The position numbers and the translations under genes are program-made. DNA of 64,000 nt from Kribbella jejuensis (GTDB lineage: Bacteria; Actinomycetota; Actinomycetes; Propionibacteriales; Kribbellaceae): NCBI RefSeq assembly GCF_006715085.1, contig NZ_VFMM01000001.1, forward strand, positions 310,001-374,000, written 5' to 3'. Each line of letters opens with the position of its first letter. Positions within the stretch are counted from its first letter, which is position 1. Below, piece after piece: positions 15,606 to 24,459 of the stretch. The notes under the pieces were generated by a model that did not search any database, was not told the DNA's origin, and saw nothing but the letters and a program-made list of their open reading frames with translations.

Positions 15606-17125
15606 AACCTCACCTCCTGGACCGCGACCGCGACCTGGACCTGGACCTCGACCCGCCCGGCCCGGCGAAAGAAGACCTCGTCCGCGATCTCGGCCTCGAC
15701 CGGGTGTACGACGCCATGGCCGCCGGCGACGCCGTGATCCGCGAGGTCGCCGCCCACGTCGTTGTGAGTTCTCTGGAGGATCCCGACGACATCCACTACC
15801 GCCAGGACGTCCTCCGCGATTGTCTCCGCGAACCGGCCGTGATCCGCGGACTGTATGCGATCGCGGTGGAGGCGTTGGATTCCGAGCAGCGCGTCTACCG
15901 GTACTTCCGGAGCGCCGACGGCATCCTGCACAGCTCCAGCCAGTTGCTCGAAGTGCTCCTGTCCGCCCTGCGCAGACTTCGCGAGGTCGCCGATCCGGCA
16001 GCCGGCCGGTTCCGGTCGGACGGCCTGTCCAGGTTCTTCCGGATGATCGCGACAGACCTCGACGACGGGTACTTCGCGGCCGTCGACGCACAGCTGAAAC
16101 GGCTGCGGTTCAGCGACGGTGTCGTGCTCGGCGCCGAACTCGGAACCGGCAACCGCGGTACGGGCTACGTACTACGCCGTCCCGGTGACGGCCGCCGCCG
16201 GCGATGGTTGCCGCGAGCCGGTCAGGACTCGGTCACGATCCAGATCCCGGACCGTGACGACAGCGGGGTACAAGCACTGGTGCAACTGCGGGAACAGGGG
16301 TTGAACCTGGTCGCGAACGCCGTGGCCCAGTCGGCCGACCACGTCCTCGCCTTCTTCCGGCTGCTCAGAACCGAGCTGGCGTTCTATCTCGGCTGCCTGA
16401 ACCTCCACGACCGCCTGACCGCCGGCGGCGCGCCGACCTGCTTCCCCGAGGTGCGGACCGGGCTGCCGTTCGCGCTCACGGCCCGCGGTCTGTACGACGC
16501 CGGCCTGGCACTGCGGACCGGCGAACAGGTCGTCGGCAACGACCTCGACGCGGACGACGCCGCGACCATCCTGATCACCGGGGCGAACCAAGGCGGCAAG
16601 TCCACGGCCCTGCGCTCACTGGGCCTGGCACAACTGATGCTTCAAGCTGGGATGTACGTACCGGCCGAGTCGCTGCGGGCAAGCATCTGCCGCGGCATCC
16701 ACACCCACTACCAGCGGGAGGAGGACGCCACGATGCACAGCGGCAAACTCGACGAGGAGCTCCAGCGGCTGAGCGGGATCGTCGACCGCCTCGAGCCCTC
16801 CGCGCTGCTGCTGTGCAACGAGTCGTTCGCATCGACCAACGAACGCGAAGGTTCCGCGCTGGCCGGCGAGATCCTGCGCGCGCTCCGCGAGGCCGACGTA
16901 CGCGTCGTCTTCGTCACTCACCTGACCGAGCTCAGCGCCGCGCTGTACGACGAGCACGACCCGGCAACGCTCTTCCTCCGTGCCGAACGCCTCGCCGACG
17001 GCCGCCGTACGTTCAAACTCACCGAAGGCCCACCCCACACCACCAGCCACGGCGAAGACCTTTACCAAGAGGTCTTCGCCACATCACTGCGGCCACCCGA
17101 GCGTTCCGGGGTCGGCGTGGCGTGA
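15602..17125 (+). CDS. MutS-like ATPase lacking mismatch-recognition domain (second of pair)
   Basis: A 507-residue paralogue of the preceding protein. It begins with an acidic/basic repeat (DRDRDLDLDLD, residues 8-18), then a helical region and an ATPase domain. Walker A is GANQGGKST (327-335). NESFASTN (406-413) is the counterpart of the NEVFNSTT segment, and VTH (438-440) retains the H-loop histidine that its partner lacks. One intact and one altered switch suggests an asymmetric dimer such as MutS heterodimers show. The start ATG at 15602 overlaps the previous stop, so the products are made together. No endonuclease or MutL gene is adjacent. Confidence 0.85.
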   Translation: MKPHLLDRDRDLDLDLDPPGPAKEDLVRDLGLDRVYDAMAAGDAVIREVAAHVVVSSLEDPDDIHYRQDVLRDCLREPAVIRGLYAIAVEALDSEQRVYRYFRSADGILHSSSQLLEVLLSALRRLREVADPAAGRFRSDGLSRFFRMIATDLDDGYFAAVDAQLKRLRFSDGVVLGAELGTGNRGTGYVLRRPGDGRRRRWLPRAGQDSVTIQIPDRDDSGVQALVQLREQGLNLVANAVAQSADHVLAFFRLLRTELAFYLGCLNLHDRLTAGGAPTCFPEVRTGLPFALTARGLYDAGLALRTGEQVVGNDLDADDAATILITGANQGGKSTALRSLGLAQLMLQAGMYVPAESLRASICRGIHTHYQREEDATMHSGKLDEELQRLSGIVDRLEPSALLLCNESFASTNEREGSALAGEILRALREADVRVVFVTHLTELSAALYDEHDPATLFLRAERLADGRRTFKLTEGPPHTTSHGEDLYQEVFATSLRPPERSGVGVA

Positions 17126-17139
17126 GAAGATGACGATCC

Positions 17140-18108
17140 GTGAGCAGTGAGATCGAGCAGGCGGCGGCAGTTCTGCGGTCCGGTGGGCTGGTGGCCTTCC
17201 CGACCGAGACCGTGTACGGCTTGGGCGCGAACGCGGAGGACCCGGCCGCGGTGAAGCGCGTCTTCGAGGTGAAAGGCCGGCCTCCGTCGCACCCGCTGAT
17301 CGTCCACCTTGCCGACGCGGCGCAGCTGGACGAGTGGGTGCAGACCGTACCGGCGGCCGCACGTCTGCTGGCCGAGCGGTTCTGGCCGGGACCGCTCACC
17401 CTGGTACTGCGACGCAGCCCGAGGGTCCCGCTCGAAGCGACGGGTGGGCTGGAGACCGTGGCGGTGCGGGTGCCCGCGCATCCGGTCGCGCTCGCGATGC
17501 TGGCGGAATTCGGCGGCGGTGTGGTGGCTCCGTCGGCCAACCGGTTCGGGGCGGTGAGCCCGACGACCGCGGAGCACGTCCGGACCGAGCTCGGGGACGC
17601 CGTCGATCTCGTACTCGACGGTGGCAACTGCACTGTCGGTGTCGAGTCCACGATCGTGGATGCCACCAGCGAGAACCTGAGCGTCCTCCGTCCGGGCGGG
17701 GTGACGCGTGAAGACCTCGAGGCGGCGCTTGGTCGTGCGGTACCGGTCCCGTCGACCAGCGACGTCCGGGTGCCAGGTCAGCACCCGTCCCACTACGCAC
17801 CGCGAGCGCGGGTCGTGCTGGTCGATCCCGAGAAGGTCCTCGTCGAGGCCGAACTCGCAGAGCAGCTGGGCCACCGGGTCGGCGTGCTGCTCCCCCCGTC
17901 CTTGGCCGGTACGACGGTCAAGGCGCACGCGGTGGTACCGGTCCCAGACTCGCTGGACACCTACGCGCGTGAGCTGTACGGCCTGCTCCGGAAGTTCGAT
18001 CAGCGAGGCTGTGACCTCGTCATCGCGTCTCTGCCGGTCGAGGAAGGACTGGGGCTCGCGCTCGCCAACCGTCTGCGCCGGGCGGCCGGTCCCCGCTCCG
18101 TCGACTGA
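17140..18108 (+). CDS. sua5: L-threonylcarbamoyladenylate synthase, two-domain Sua5 type
   Basis: A 322-residue enzyme that makes threonylcarbamoyl-AMP from threonine, bicarbonate and ATP for the t6A37 modification of ANN-decoding tRNAs. The YrdC domain (about 1-200) shows GLVAFPTETVYGLG at its start, then KGRPPSHPLIVH and PSANRFG. A linker with PGQHPSHYAPRARV leads to the C-terminal Sua5 domain (about 220-322). The start is GTG, 14 bases after the MutS-like gene. It is normally a conserved housekeeping gene and probably not functionally tied to its neighbours. Confidence 0.95.
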   Translation: MSSEIEQAAAVLRSGGLVAFPTETVYGLGANAEDPAAVKRVFEVKGRPPSHPLIVHLADAAQLDEWVQTVPAAARLLAERFWPGPLTLVLRRSPRVPLEATGGLETVAVRVPAHPVALAMLAEFGGGVVAPSANRFGAVSPTTAEHVRTELGDAVDLVLDGGNCTVGVESTIVDATSENLSVLRPGGVTREDLEAALGRAVPVPSTSDVRVPGQHPSHYAPRARVVLVDPEKVLVEAELAEQLGHRVGVLLPPSLAGTTVKAHAVVPVPDSLDTYARELYGLLRKFDQRGCDLVIASLPVEEGLGLALANRLRRAAGPRSVD

Positions 18109-18129
18109 ACGCTCAAGCCAACCAGGACG

Positions 18130-18771
18130 TCAGGACGCGGCGGTAACGCCGACGTCGAGGCCGCGGGAGGCCACCACCCGGGCGGTGCCGTCGGCCAGCC
18201 GGTACGACAGGCCGACGACCGCGGCCTGACCGGCCTCGACGCGCTCCGCGAGCACGCGGGAACGGTCCAGCAGCAGGTCGACAGTGTGGCTGATGTGCAC
18301 CGCGAGGATCTCGTCGGGCTCCTCGTGACCGGCCGCGCGCGCCGCGAGCACGCTCGGCGTCACGCGCTCGACGACGTCCCGGACGTAACCGGCCGGCGCC
18401 AGGCCGTCCTCCAGGGCGGCGCGGGCGGCGGCGACGGCACCGCACGAATCGTGGCCGAGGACAACGACCAGCGGGCAGCCCAGCAGCTCGACGCCGTACT
18501 CGATGCTGCCGAGCACCTCCGGGCCGACCACGTGGCCGGCGGTCCGGACGACGAACAGATCACCGAGCCCACGGTCGAAGATGATCTCCGCGGCCAGCCG
18601 GGAATCCGAGCAGCCGAACAGCACGGCGAACGGCTGCTGGCCGGGCGCGGTCTCGGCGCGCCGCGCCGCGTCCTGGTTCGGGTGTTCCGACGAGCCCGCA
18701 ACGAACCGCTTGTTGCCGCTCAGTAACAGCTCGAACGCTTCAGCAGGGGTCGGAGACGCAACTTCAGCCAT
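18130..18771 (-). CDS. Beta-class carbonic anhydrase
   Basis: A 213-residue zinc enzyme interconverting CO2 and bicarbonate. Zinc ligands are visible as Cys54 in GCSDSR (with the Asp56/Arg58 dyad), His107 and Cys110 in GHDSCG. It lacks a signal peptide, so it is cytosolic. On the coding strand TAAGCT is followed by six bases and then ATG, indicating a leaderless transcript. It is convergent with sua5, 21 bases apart. Confidence 0.95.
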   Translation of the reverse strand: MAEVASPTPAEAFELLLSGNKRFVAGSSEHPNQDAARRAETAPGQQPFAVLFGCSDSRLAAEIIFDRGLGDLFVVRTAGHVVGPEVLGSIEYGVELLGCPLVVVLGHDSCGAVAAARAALEDGLAPAGYVRDVVERVTPSVLAARAAGHEEPDEILAVHISHTVDLLLDRSRVLAERVEAGQAAVVGLSYRLADGTARVVASRGLDVGVTAAS

Positions 18772-18810
18772 GCCCGCAGCTTAACCACTCCGCTGAAAGG
18801 CCATCCCGCC

Positions 18811-18844
18811 GCGCTCGCCCCGTGGAACAGTCCGGGGCGAGCGC
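18811..18844 (-). terminator. Hairpin terminator after the LLM oxidoreductase gene
   Basis: Perfect 12-bp stem (GCGCTCGCCCCG at 18811-18822 and its complement at 18833-18844) with a 10-base loop, 10 bases past the oxidoreductase stop. There is no U tract, as is usual in actinobacteria. Confidence 0.75.
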
Positions 18845-18854
18845 GCCCGACGCG

Positions 18855-19715
18855 CTAGCCGAGGCGAGGGATGACCTCGCCGGTCAGGCGGGTGGCGAAC
18901 TCCACAGGGTCGCGGTCCGGCATGAATTGGAGTTCGGTGATGCCGAGGTCGGCGTACTTTTCGGCCGCGGCGAGGAAGCCGTCCGGGTCTTCGAGGACGC
19001 GGTCGGTGTAGACGGCGGTCTTGGTGATCTCGTCGTAGTCGCGTCCTTCCGCGTCGCAGTGGGCCCGCAGTACGTCGAGCTTGTGCGCCACATCCTCCGG
19101 ACTGACCGCGAACAGGTTGCAGGCGTCGGCGTACCGTGCGACCAGCAGAAGCGTCTTCTTCTCGCCTCCGCCGCCGACCATGATCTCCGGGCGTGGGGAC
19201 GAGAGCGGCGCGGGAACGCAGAGCGTCTCCGCGAGCTGGTAGTGGCGGCCGTCGAACGGTCCGTTGTCCTCGCTCCACATCTGCCGGCAGATCTGCAGGC
19301 TCTCCTCGAGCCTCTCGAACCGCTCCCCCATCGGTACGACCGGTACGCCGAGCGCCCGCTGTTCACGCTCGTACCACGAAGCGCCGATGCCGAGGAACGC
19401 GCGACCACCGGACAGCACGTCGAGGGTGGTCACGATCTTCGCGAGCAGACCGGGATAGCGGTACATCACTCCGGTGACGAGCAGTCCGAGCCGCAGCCGC
19501 TCCGTCCGCGCAGCCACGTAGCCGAGCGTCGTGTAACCCTCCAGCATCGGCTCGTCGGCGGTGCCACGATGCTCCATCTGGAAGTAGTGATCCATCACGG
19601 TGAACCGGTAGAACCCGGCGTCGTCGACGATCCGGGCGGTCTCAGCCAGCGTCGGCGCGATCCGCGACGGGTCGGCGGGTTCGGAGTAGTTCCAGTAATG
19701 CAGACCAAGCTTCAA
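18855..19715 (-). CDS. LLM-class (probably F420-dependent) oxidoreductase
   Basis: A 286-residue TIM-barrel protein of the luciferase-like monooxygenase superfamily. The start (KLGLHYWNYS), FLGIGASWYEREQRALGVP and PEIMVGGGGEKKTLLLVARYADACNLF are typical of the F420-linked branch. A TTG start at 19715 is chosen because GGAGG lies five bases upstream and the protein then begins at the first barrel strand; longer readings overlap the neighbouring gene. It is the last gene of the leftward arm of module B, 29 bases after the LarA-family gene. A dehydrogenase step on a released sugar is possible but unproven. Confidence 0.88.
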   Translation of the reverse strand: MKLGLHYWNYSEPADPSRIAPTLAETARIVDDAGFYRFTVMDHYFQMEHRGTADEPMLEGYTTLGYVAARTERLRLGLLVTGVMYRYPGLLAKIVTTLDVLSGGRAFLGIGASWYEREQRALGVPVVPMGERFERLEESLQICRQMWSEDNGPFDGRHYQLAETLCVPAPLSSPRPEIMVGGGGEKKTLLLVARYADACNLFAVSPEDVAHKLDVLRAHCDAEGRDYDEITKTAVYTDRVLEDPDGFLAAAEKYADLGITELQFMPDRDPVEFATRLTGEVIPRLG

Positions 19716-19744
19716 GGCGACCTCCGCTGTCGTTTCCAGCCAGC

Positions 19745-21034
19745 CTATTCCAGTGGCTGGTGGCTGTTCGACAGGTACGGAATGGTCTGTGGCCCCTCGG
19801 GCAGGACGCATAACGTTGCCCCCGGGCCGGCAGCGGCGAGCGCATCGGCCACGGCCGCGGTGATGTCGTGTGTCTGCTCGAGATGCACCGCGGCCAGGTC
19901 GGCGTCGCTGAGAAAGCCGGTATGCATGACGACCCGGTTCGCCGCCTGGATCTTCGCCTGGATCTGGATCTGCCATTGGTCCGGAACGGTGGCCGAGCGC
20001 GACGCGATGTCGTGCAACAGCGCCTGCGGCGAGTCCGCCGATTCGAGCGCCGGACGGTACAGGCCGTGGTCCGGGAAACCGTCGCGGCACTCGGCCGCGC
20101 AGATGATCGTGCCTCCGGGGCGGACCACCTGATACGCGGCGGACATGCCTTTGACGGCCTGGTACAGGTTCTGGTCGAGCGGGAATCCGGAGTTGGTCGT
20201 CACCACGACATCGAACCGTTCGTCCACCGGCCGCATCGCGATCTGCTGGGCGAACGTCGCGGCGGCCGCGTGCATCGGCAGCAGGTCACCACCGAATGCG
20301 GCGACCACGTCCTTGTCCCGGTTCAGGACGACGTCGAAGCCGAACGTCACACCGGTCGCCGCGGCGATCGCCCGTACGTCGTCGTGCACCGGGTTGCCGG
20401 TGGTGACACCCCAGGTCGCGCGCGGATCACCGATCCTCGACGCGTCGTGCAACACCAGCACGGTGTCCAGTCCCGCGAGCCCCGGTGCGACGAGTTTCGG
20501 GCCGCCCGAGAAGCCCGCGAAGAAGTGCGGCTCGACGAAGCCGGTCGTGATCCGTACATCGGCCTCGGTCCACTCCCGGTTCAGCCACACCGGTACGCCG
20601 TTGCCGTGCGTACCGCACCAGACCAGCTGGGAGGCGTCGCGCGCGTCGTGGTTCACGATCCGCACCGAGCTCGCCACCTCGCTGCCGAACATCTGCCGGA
20701 GCTCGTCCTCGGTGTTGCCCCGATGGGTGCCGGTGGCAACCAGGATGACGATGTCCGCGGCCGGGATCAGCCCGTCGAGTTCCTCGAGGATCGCCGGGAT
20801 CATCAGCTGCCGCGGTTGCGGCCGGGTGCCGTCACAGGCCGAGATCGCGACGGTCTGGCCGGGCCGGACCCGGTCGCGCAGCGGCGGCCCGGACACCGGT
20901 TCCCGCAGCGCCCGGCGCAAGGTTTCCAGCTGGCCGGGCGCCGCGGGCTGGTGCACCGGCTCGACGACCGTCGTGACCTCGGGGTCGACGGCCAACGTCA
21001 GGCCGGTTTCGCCGTACGCGAGTCGGATGTCCAC
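19745..21034 (-). CDS. LarA-family 2-hydroxyacid racemase/epimerase
   Basis: A 429-residue protein of the nickel-pincer LarA family. ATGTHRGNTEDEL, HFFAGFSGGPKLVAPGL and LVLHDASRIGD carry the conserved His, Lys and His residues that bind the pincer cofactor in lactate racemase. The GTG at 21034 lies two bases after the permease stop. LarA homologues act on several 2-hydroxy acids besides lactate. In this operon a sugar acid is a plausible substrate, or lactate made at the end of fucose oxidation. The cofactor genes larB, larC and larE are not in the window. Confidence 0.85.
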   Translation of the reverse strand: MDIRLAYGETGLTLAVDPEVTTVVEPVHQPAAPGQLETLRRALREPVSGPPLRDRVRPGQTVAISACDGTRPQPRQLMIPAILEELDGLIPAADIVILVATGTHRGNTEDELRQMFGSEVASSVRIVNHDARDASQLVWCGTHGNGVPVWLNREWTEADVRITTGFVEPHFFAGFSGGPKLVAPGLAGLDTVLVLHDASRIGDPRATWGVTTGNPVHDDVRAIAAATGVTFGFDVVLNRDKDVVAAFGGDLLPMHAAAATFAQQIAMRPVDERFDVVVTTNSGFPLDQNLYQAVKGMSAAYQVVRPGGTIICAAECRDGFPDHGLYRPALESADSPQALLHDIASRSATVPDQWQIQIQAKIQAANRVVMHTGFLSDADLAAVHLEQTHDITAAVADALAAAGPGATLCVLPEGPQTIPYLSNSHQPLE

Positions 21035-21036
21035 GC

Positions 21037-21897
21037 TCAGCGGCCTCCGATGCCGGAGATGTTCGCGCCCTCGATGAAGGTGCGCTGGGCCAGCAGGAAG
21101 ATCACGATGATCGGCAGCAGTGTGATCAGCGAGACGGCCATCATCTGGTTGTAGTAGGTCTGGAACTGCCCTTGGAACAACTGTAATCCGACGGCCAGCG
21201 TGAACTTCTCCTGGCTGCGCAGGTAGATGATCGGGCCGAGCAGGTTGTTCCAGTTCCCGACGAACGCGAACACCGCGACCGTCGCGATCGCCGGCTTGGA
21301 CTGCGGCAGCACGATCGACCAGAGCGTCCGGAAGTACCCGGCACCGTCGATCCGCGCCGCCTCGTCGTACTCGCGGGGAATCGTCAGGAAGAACTGGCGC
21401 AGCAGGAAGATGAAGTACGCGTAGCCGAACCAGGCCGGCAGGATCAGCGGCCAGAACGTGTCCACCAGTCCCAGCTTGCTGAACGCGATGAACGTCGGTA
21501 CCAGCGTCACCTCGACCGGGATCATCATCGTCGCGAGCATCAGCGCGAAGGCGACCTTCTTGCCGCGGGCCTCCAGCCTGGCGAACGCGTACGCGGGCAG
21601 GATGCACGACACCATGTTCCCGACCACGGCCGCCCCGGTGACGATGACGGTGTTGATCAGGAAGTGCGTGAACGGCACCACGGTCCAGCCGTCGCTGAAG
21701 TTGCCGAAGTGCAGACTCTTGGGCAGGAACGACGGCGGGAAGGTGAACACCTCGTTCGAGGCCTTCAGCGCGGTGCTCACCATCCACAGGAACGGCAGCG
21801 CGAACACCACGGTGCCGAGCACGAGCATCCCGTAGATGCCACCGCGCAGCACCCGCTGCTTGCCAGGCGTCGCCGTCACGCCAGTTGCGAGGGCCAT
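21037..21897 (-). CDS. Carbohydrate ABC transporter permease (MalG/CUT1 type)
   Basis: A 286-residue six-span permease. The EAA loop reads YDEAARIDGAGYFRTLWSIVLP, and the C-terminus FIEGANISGIGGR is similar to other CUT1 second subunits (usually GAVKG or similar). It lies seven bases from the stop of the companion permease and two bases before the LarA-family start, within one leftward operon. No ATPase is encoded here. Confidence 0.93.
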   Translation of the reverse strand: MALATGVTATPGKQRVLRGGIYGMLVLGTVVFALPFLWMVSTALKASNEVFTFPPSFLPKSLHFGNFSDGWTVVPFTHFLINTVIVTGAAVVGNMVSCILPAYAFARLEARGKKVAFALMLATMMIPVEVTLVPTFIAFSKLGLVDTFWPLILPAWFGYAYFIFLLRQFFLTIPREYDEAARIDGAGYFRTLWSIVLPQSKPAIATVAVFAFVGNWNNLLGPIIYLRSQEKFTLAVGLQLFQGQFQTYYNQMMAVSLITLLPIIVIFLLAQRTFIEGANISGIGGR

Positions 21898-21904
21898 GGT
21901 CGTC

Positions 21905-22918
21905 TCACTTCCCGTCGTAGTAGACCCAGCGCTTGGCCAGGGCGAACTGGATCGCGGTGATCAGCATGATGACGAAGAACAGCGCCCACGACAGCGCGGA
22001 GGCGTATCCGAAGTCGTAGTACTGGAACGCCTGCCGGTAGATGTACAACCCGATCACCAAGGTCGAGTTCTCCGGGCCGCCGGCCGAGCCGGAGCTCGGA
22101 CCGCCGGTCATGATCAGGATCAGTACGTAGGCCTGCAACGATCCGATCAGGCCGGTGATCACGTTGAAGAAGATCACCGGGCTCATCATCGGAATCGTCA
22201 CATGGCGGAACCGCTGCCAGGTCCCGGCGCCGTCGAGCCGGGCCGCTTCGTAGAACGTCGCGGGGATCGACTGCAGCCCGGCCAGGTAGATCACGATCGT
22301 GTTGCCCGCGCCCCAGACACTCATCAGGACCAGTCCCGCGATCGACCATTGCGGCGACTGCAGCCAGCCCGGTCCCTGGATGCCGAACCAGCCGAGCACC
22401 AGGTTGATCAGGCCGAAGTCCGGATCCAGGATGTTCTTCCACAGCAGTGCGGTGGCGATGCCGGCCACCACCGACGGCAAGTAGAAGATCATCCGGAAGA
22501 ACCACAGCCCCTGCACGTTCTGGTTCAGCAGGATCGCGATCAGCAGCGTGAACACCACACTCAGCACCACGGACGCGATCCCGAAGTACGCCGTGTTCGC
22601 CATCGACTTGTAGAACAGCGGGTCCTCGAACATCCTGCGGTAGTTCGCGAGCCCGGTGAACTTCGGTGCGCTGAGCAACGAGTAGTTCGTCAGGCTGAGC
22701 ACGATCGAGCCGATCAGCGGACCCGCACCGAAGCCGATGAAGCCGATCACCCAGGGCAGCAGGAACAGCCAGAAGCGACGTTCCTCGCGCTTGGCGAGCG
22801 GCGAGAGCTTGTGCTTGCGGCGTCGTGCCCGCGGCGCGTCCCCGCCCCCTTCGGCTACCTGGGTCAGCGTCTCCACGACCGGCTGACCCGCGACGGCGGT
22901 TCTGCTGTCACTGGGCAT
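21905..22918 (-). CDS. Carbohydrate ABC transporter permease (MalF/CUT1 type)
   Basis: A 337-residue permease with a cytoplasmic basic N-terminus (about residues 28-48), spans beginning FWLFLLPWVIGFIGFG, and the EAA loop YEAARLDGAGTWQRFRHVTIP. Its start overlaps the end of the binding-protein gene by 11 bases, which couples their translation. It belongs with the neighbouring permease and binding protein to a second sugar importer distinct in sequence from the LplB/YtcP pair of module A. Confidence 0.93.
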   Translation of the reverse strand: MPSDSRTAVAGQPVVETLTQVAEGGGDAPRARRRKHKLSPLAKREERRFWLFLLPWVIGFIGFGAGPLIGSIVLSLTNYSLLSAPKFTGLANYRRMFEDPLFYKSMANTAYFGIASVVLSVVFTLLIAILLNQNVQGLWFFRMIFYLPSVVAGIATALLWKNILDPDFGLINLVLGWFGIQGPGWLQSPQWSIAGLVLMSVWGAGNTIVIYLAGLQSIPATFYEAARLDGAGTWQRFRHVTIPMMSPVIFFNVITGLIGSLQAYVLILIMTGGPSSGSAGGPENSTLVIGLYIYRQAFQYYDFGYASALSWALFFVIMLITAIQFALAKRWVYYDGK

Positions 22919-24344
22919 TTTGGGCGAGGATCGGGTTCAGCGCGTTGGTGACCTGGTTCAGCCCGTCGGCCACGCTCGTCTTGCCCGCGACCACCCGGTC
23001 CCAGATCGGGCTGGCGGCATCCATCGCCTTGGAGGTCTGCGGCAGGTACAGGATCTCGCCACTGGCGTACTTGTCCAGCACGGGCAGGATCTGGTCCGCG
23101 CCCGGAGCGGCGAGCTCGCTGCCGGTGTAGTACTTCCACGCCGACGATCGCGAGGGGGATCCCCGGCCGGTGCTCGCCCACATGAAGTTCTGGCCCGCCT
23201 CGGAGATGTACTCGTTCAGGTAGATCCAGGCGGCGTCCTTCTTCTCGCTCTTCTCGGTGATCGCGTAGGCACTGCCCTCCGCCGCGGTGGATCGCTTGAC
23301 CGGACCGGACGGCCATTTCGCCATCGCCCACTTGAACTTCGCCTGCGCCTGCAGCGACGGCGTCGCCCACGTACCGCCGAGCATGAACCCGGCACGGCCC
23401 GCGCCGAACGGATCCGGCAACACGTTGGCCGCCTGGGCAGCGGTGGGGATGGCCTTCGCGTCCCGCAGCTCCTGCCAGTACTCCATCGCCTTGACCGCAA
23501 CCGGATCGTTGATCACGCACTGGGTCTGGTCCTCGTTCACGAACCGCGCCCCGAACGGGAACAACCACGGCGGCGCCAGGTCGGCGTTGGCCGGTGACGG
23601 ACCACCTGCCAGGCCCCACACCTTGCCGCCGCCGTCCTGGGTGACCTTCAGTGCAGCTTGCTTCAGCTTGTCCATCGTCCAGGCGTCGGTCGGCTCCTCG
23701 ATCCCGGACTTCGCCAGCAGGTCCTTGTTGTAGAACAGCATCAGCGGACCACAGTCGTACGGCACACCGTAGAGCTGGCCGTTCGCGGTGAACGGCGCGG
23801 TCGACGGCTTGGTGAAGTCGGCGAAGTTGAAATCGCTCTGCTTGCCGATGTAGTCCTGCAGGCCGTGGAAGACGCCCTGGCGGATGAAGACCTGGATCCA
23901 CGAGAAGTGCATGTACATCAGGTCCGGCAGCTTGCCACCGGCGGCCGACGTCACGTACTTGGTCCGGTAGTCGCCCCAGACCGTGTTCTCGATCCGGATC
24001 TTGATGTTGGGGTGCCGCTCGGTGAAGTACTTGTCGAACTGCCGCTGCCGGGTCAGGAACGCTGCCTCCCATGCGTGCGCGACGGTGATCTCCACCGGTG
24101 ACGACGGCTCCGGAACCGCCGTCTTGGGCCACTTGAGCGTGTCGTTCAGCTTCTTCGCAGCGTCTTCCGGGTAGTTGCCGTTCACCACCTGCCCGGCTTG
24201 CGCGTCCTGTCCGGCCTGTGTCTGTGCCTTCCGGTTCTGCTGACCACAGGCAGCCAGCAGACCGGCGGCCGAGAAGCCGGCGCCGGCGGCGAGGAATTTG
24301 CGACGGGACCAGCCGTCGGGCTCACGTTCGAAGGCGGAGTTCAT
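22908..24344 (-). CDS. Sugar-binding protein of ABC transporter, Tat-type lipoprotein
   Basis: A 478-residue cluster-B solute-binding protein. The N-terminus combines a twin-arginine motif (SRRKFLAA, Arg14-Arg15) with a lipobox LAAC (Cys33), so it is probably exported folded and lipid-anchored. The mature part has the CUT1 pattern (WEAAFLTRQRQFDKYF, then VPYDCGPLMLFYNKDLL). AGGAG four bases before the ATG at 24344 supports the start. It is the first gene of the leftward arm of module B, divergent from the second fuconate dehydratase. Confidence 0.93.
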   Translation of the reverse strand: MNSAFEREPDGWSRRKFLAAGAGFSAAGLLAACGQQNRKAQTQAGQDAQAGQVVNGNYPEDAAKKLNDTLKWPKTAVPEPSSPVEITVAHAWEAAFLTRQRQFDKYFTERHPNIKIRIENTVWGDYRTKYVTSAAGGKLPDLMYMHFSWIQVFIRQGVFHGLQDYIGKQSDFNFADFTKPSTAPFTANGQLYGVPYDCGPLMLFYNKDLLAKSGIEEPTDAWTMDKLKQAALKVTQDGGGKVWGLAGGPSPANADLAPPWLFPFGARFVNEDQTQCVINDPVAVKAMEYWQELRDAKAIPTAAQAANVLPDPFGAGRAGFMLGGTWATPSLQAQAKFKWAMAKWPSGPVKRSTAAEGSAYAITEKSEKKDAAWIYLNEYISEAGQNFMWASTGRGSPSRSSAWKYYTGSELAAPGADQILPVLDKYASGEILYLPQTSKAMDAASPIWDRVVAGKTSVADGLNQVTNALNPILAQNAQ

Positions 24345-24385
24345 GGTGCTCCTTCTGCGCCGGGCCGCGTCGGCGGCAGGCAATT

Positions 24386-24397
24386 GATCCTACGAAT
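24386..24397. promoter_or_regulatory. Candidate GntR operator, distal site of module B
   Basis: GATCCTACGAAT fits RATCCYAYSWAT. It lies inside a longer CAATT/AATTG inverted repeat (24381-24399), and its distance to the next conserved block equals that in module A. Confidence 0.45.
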
Positions 24398-24403
24398 TGT
24401 CGG

Positions 24404-24439
24404 GATCGTAGCGCTCATGTCGGTCGTGGTCCATACTGA
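24404..24439. promoter_or_regulatory. Conserved promoter blocks of module B
   Basis: GATCGTAGCGCT (24404-24415) and GTCCATACTGA (24429-24439) repeat the module A blocks at the same 25-base interval. Confidence 0.5.
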
Positions 24440-24459
24440 GGCCAGCTAGATTCCAAAAT

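Noticed and set aside
15629..15661. Short GAC/CTG-rich repeat at the start of the second MutS-like gene.
   Set aside because: It encodes a simple Asp-Leu/Asp-Arg run in frame. It is noted in the gene entry but is not a separate element.
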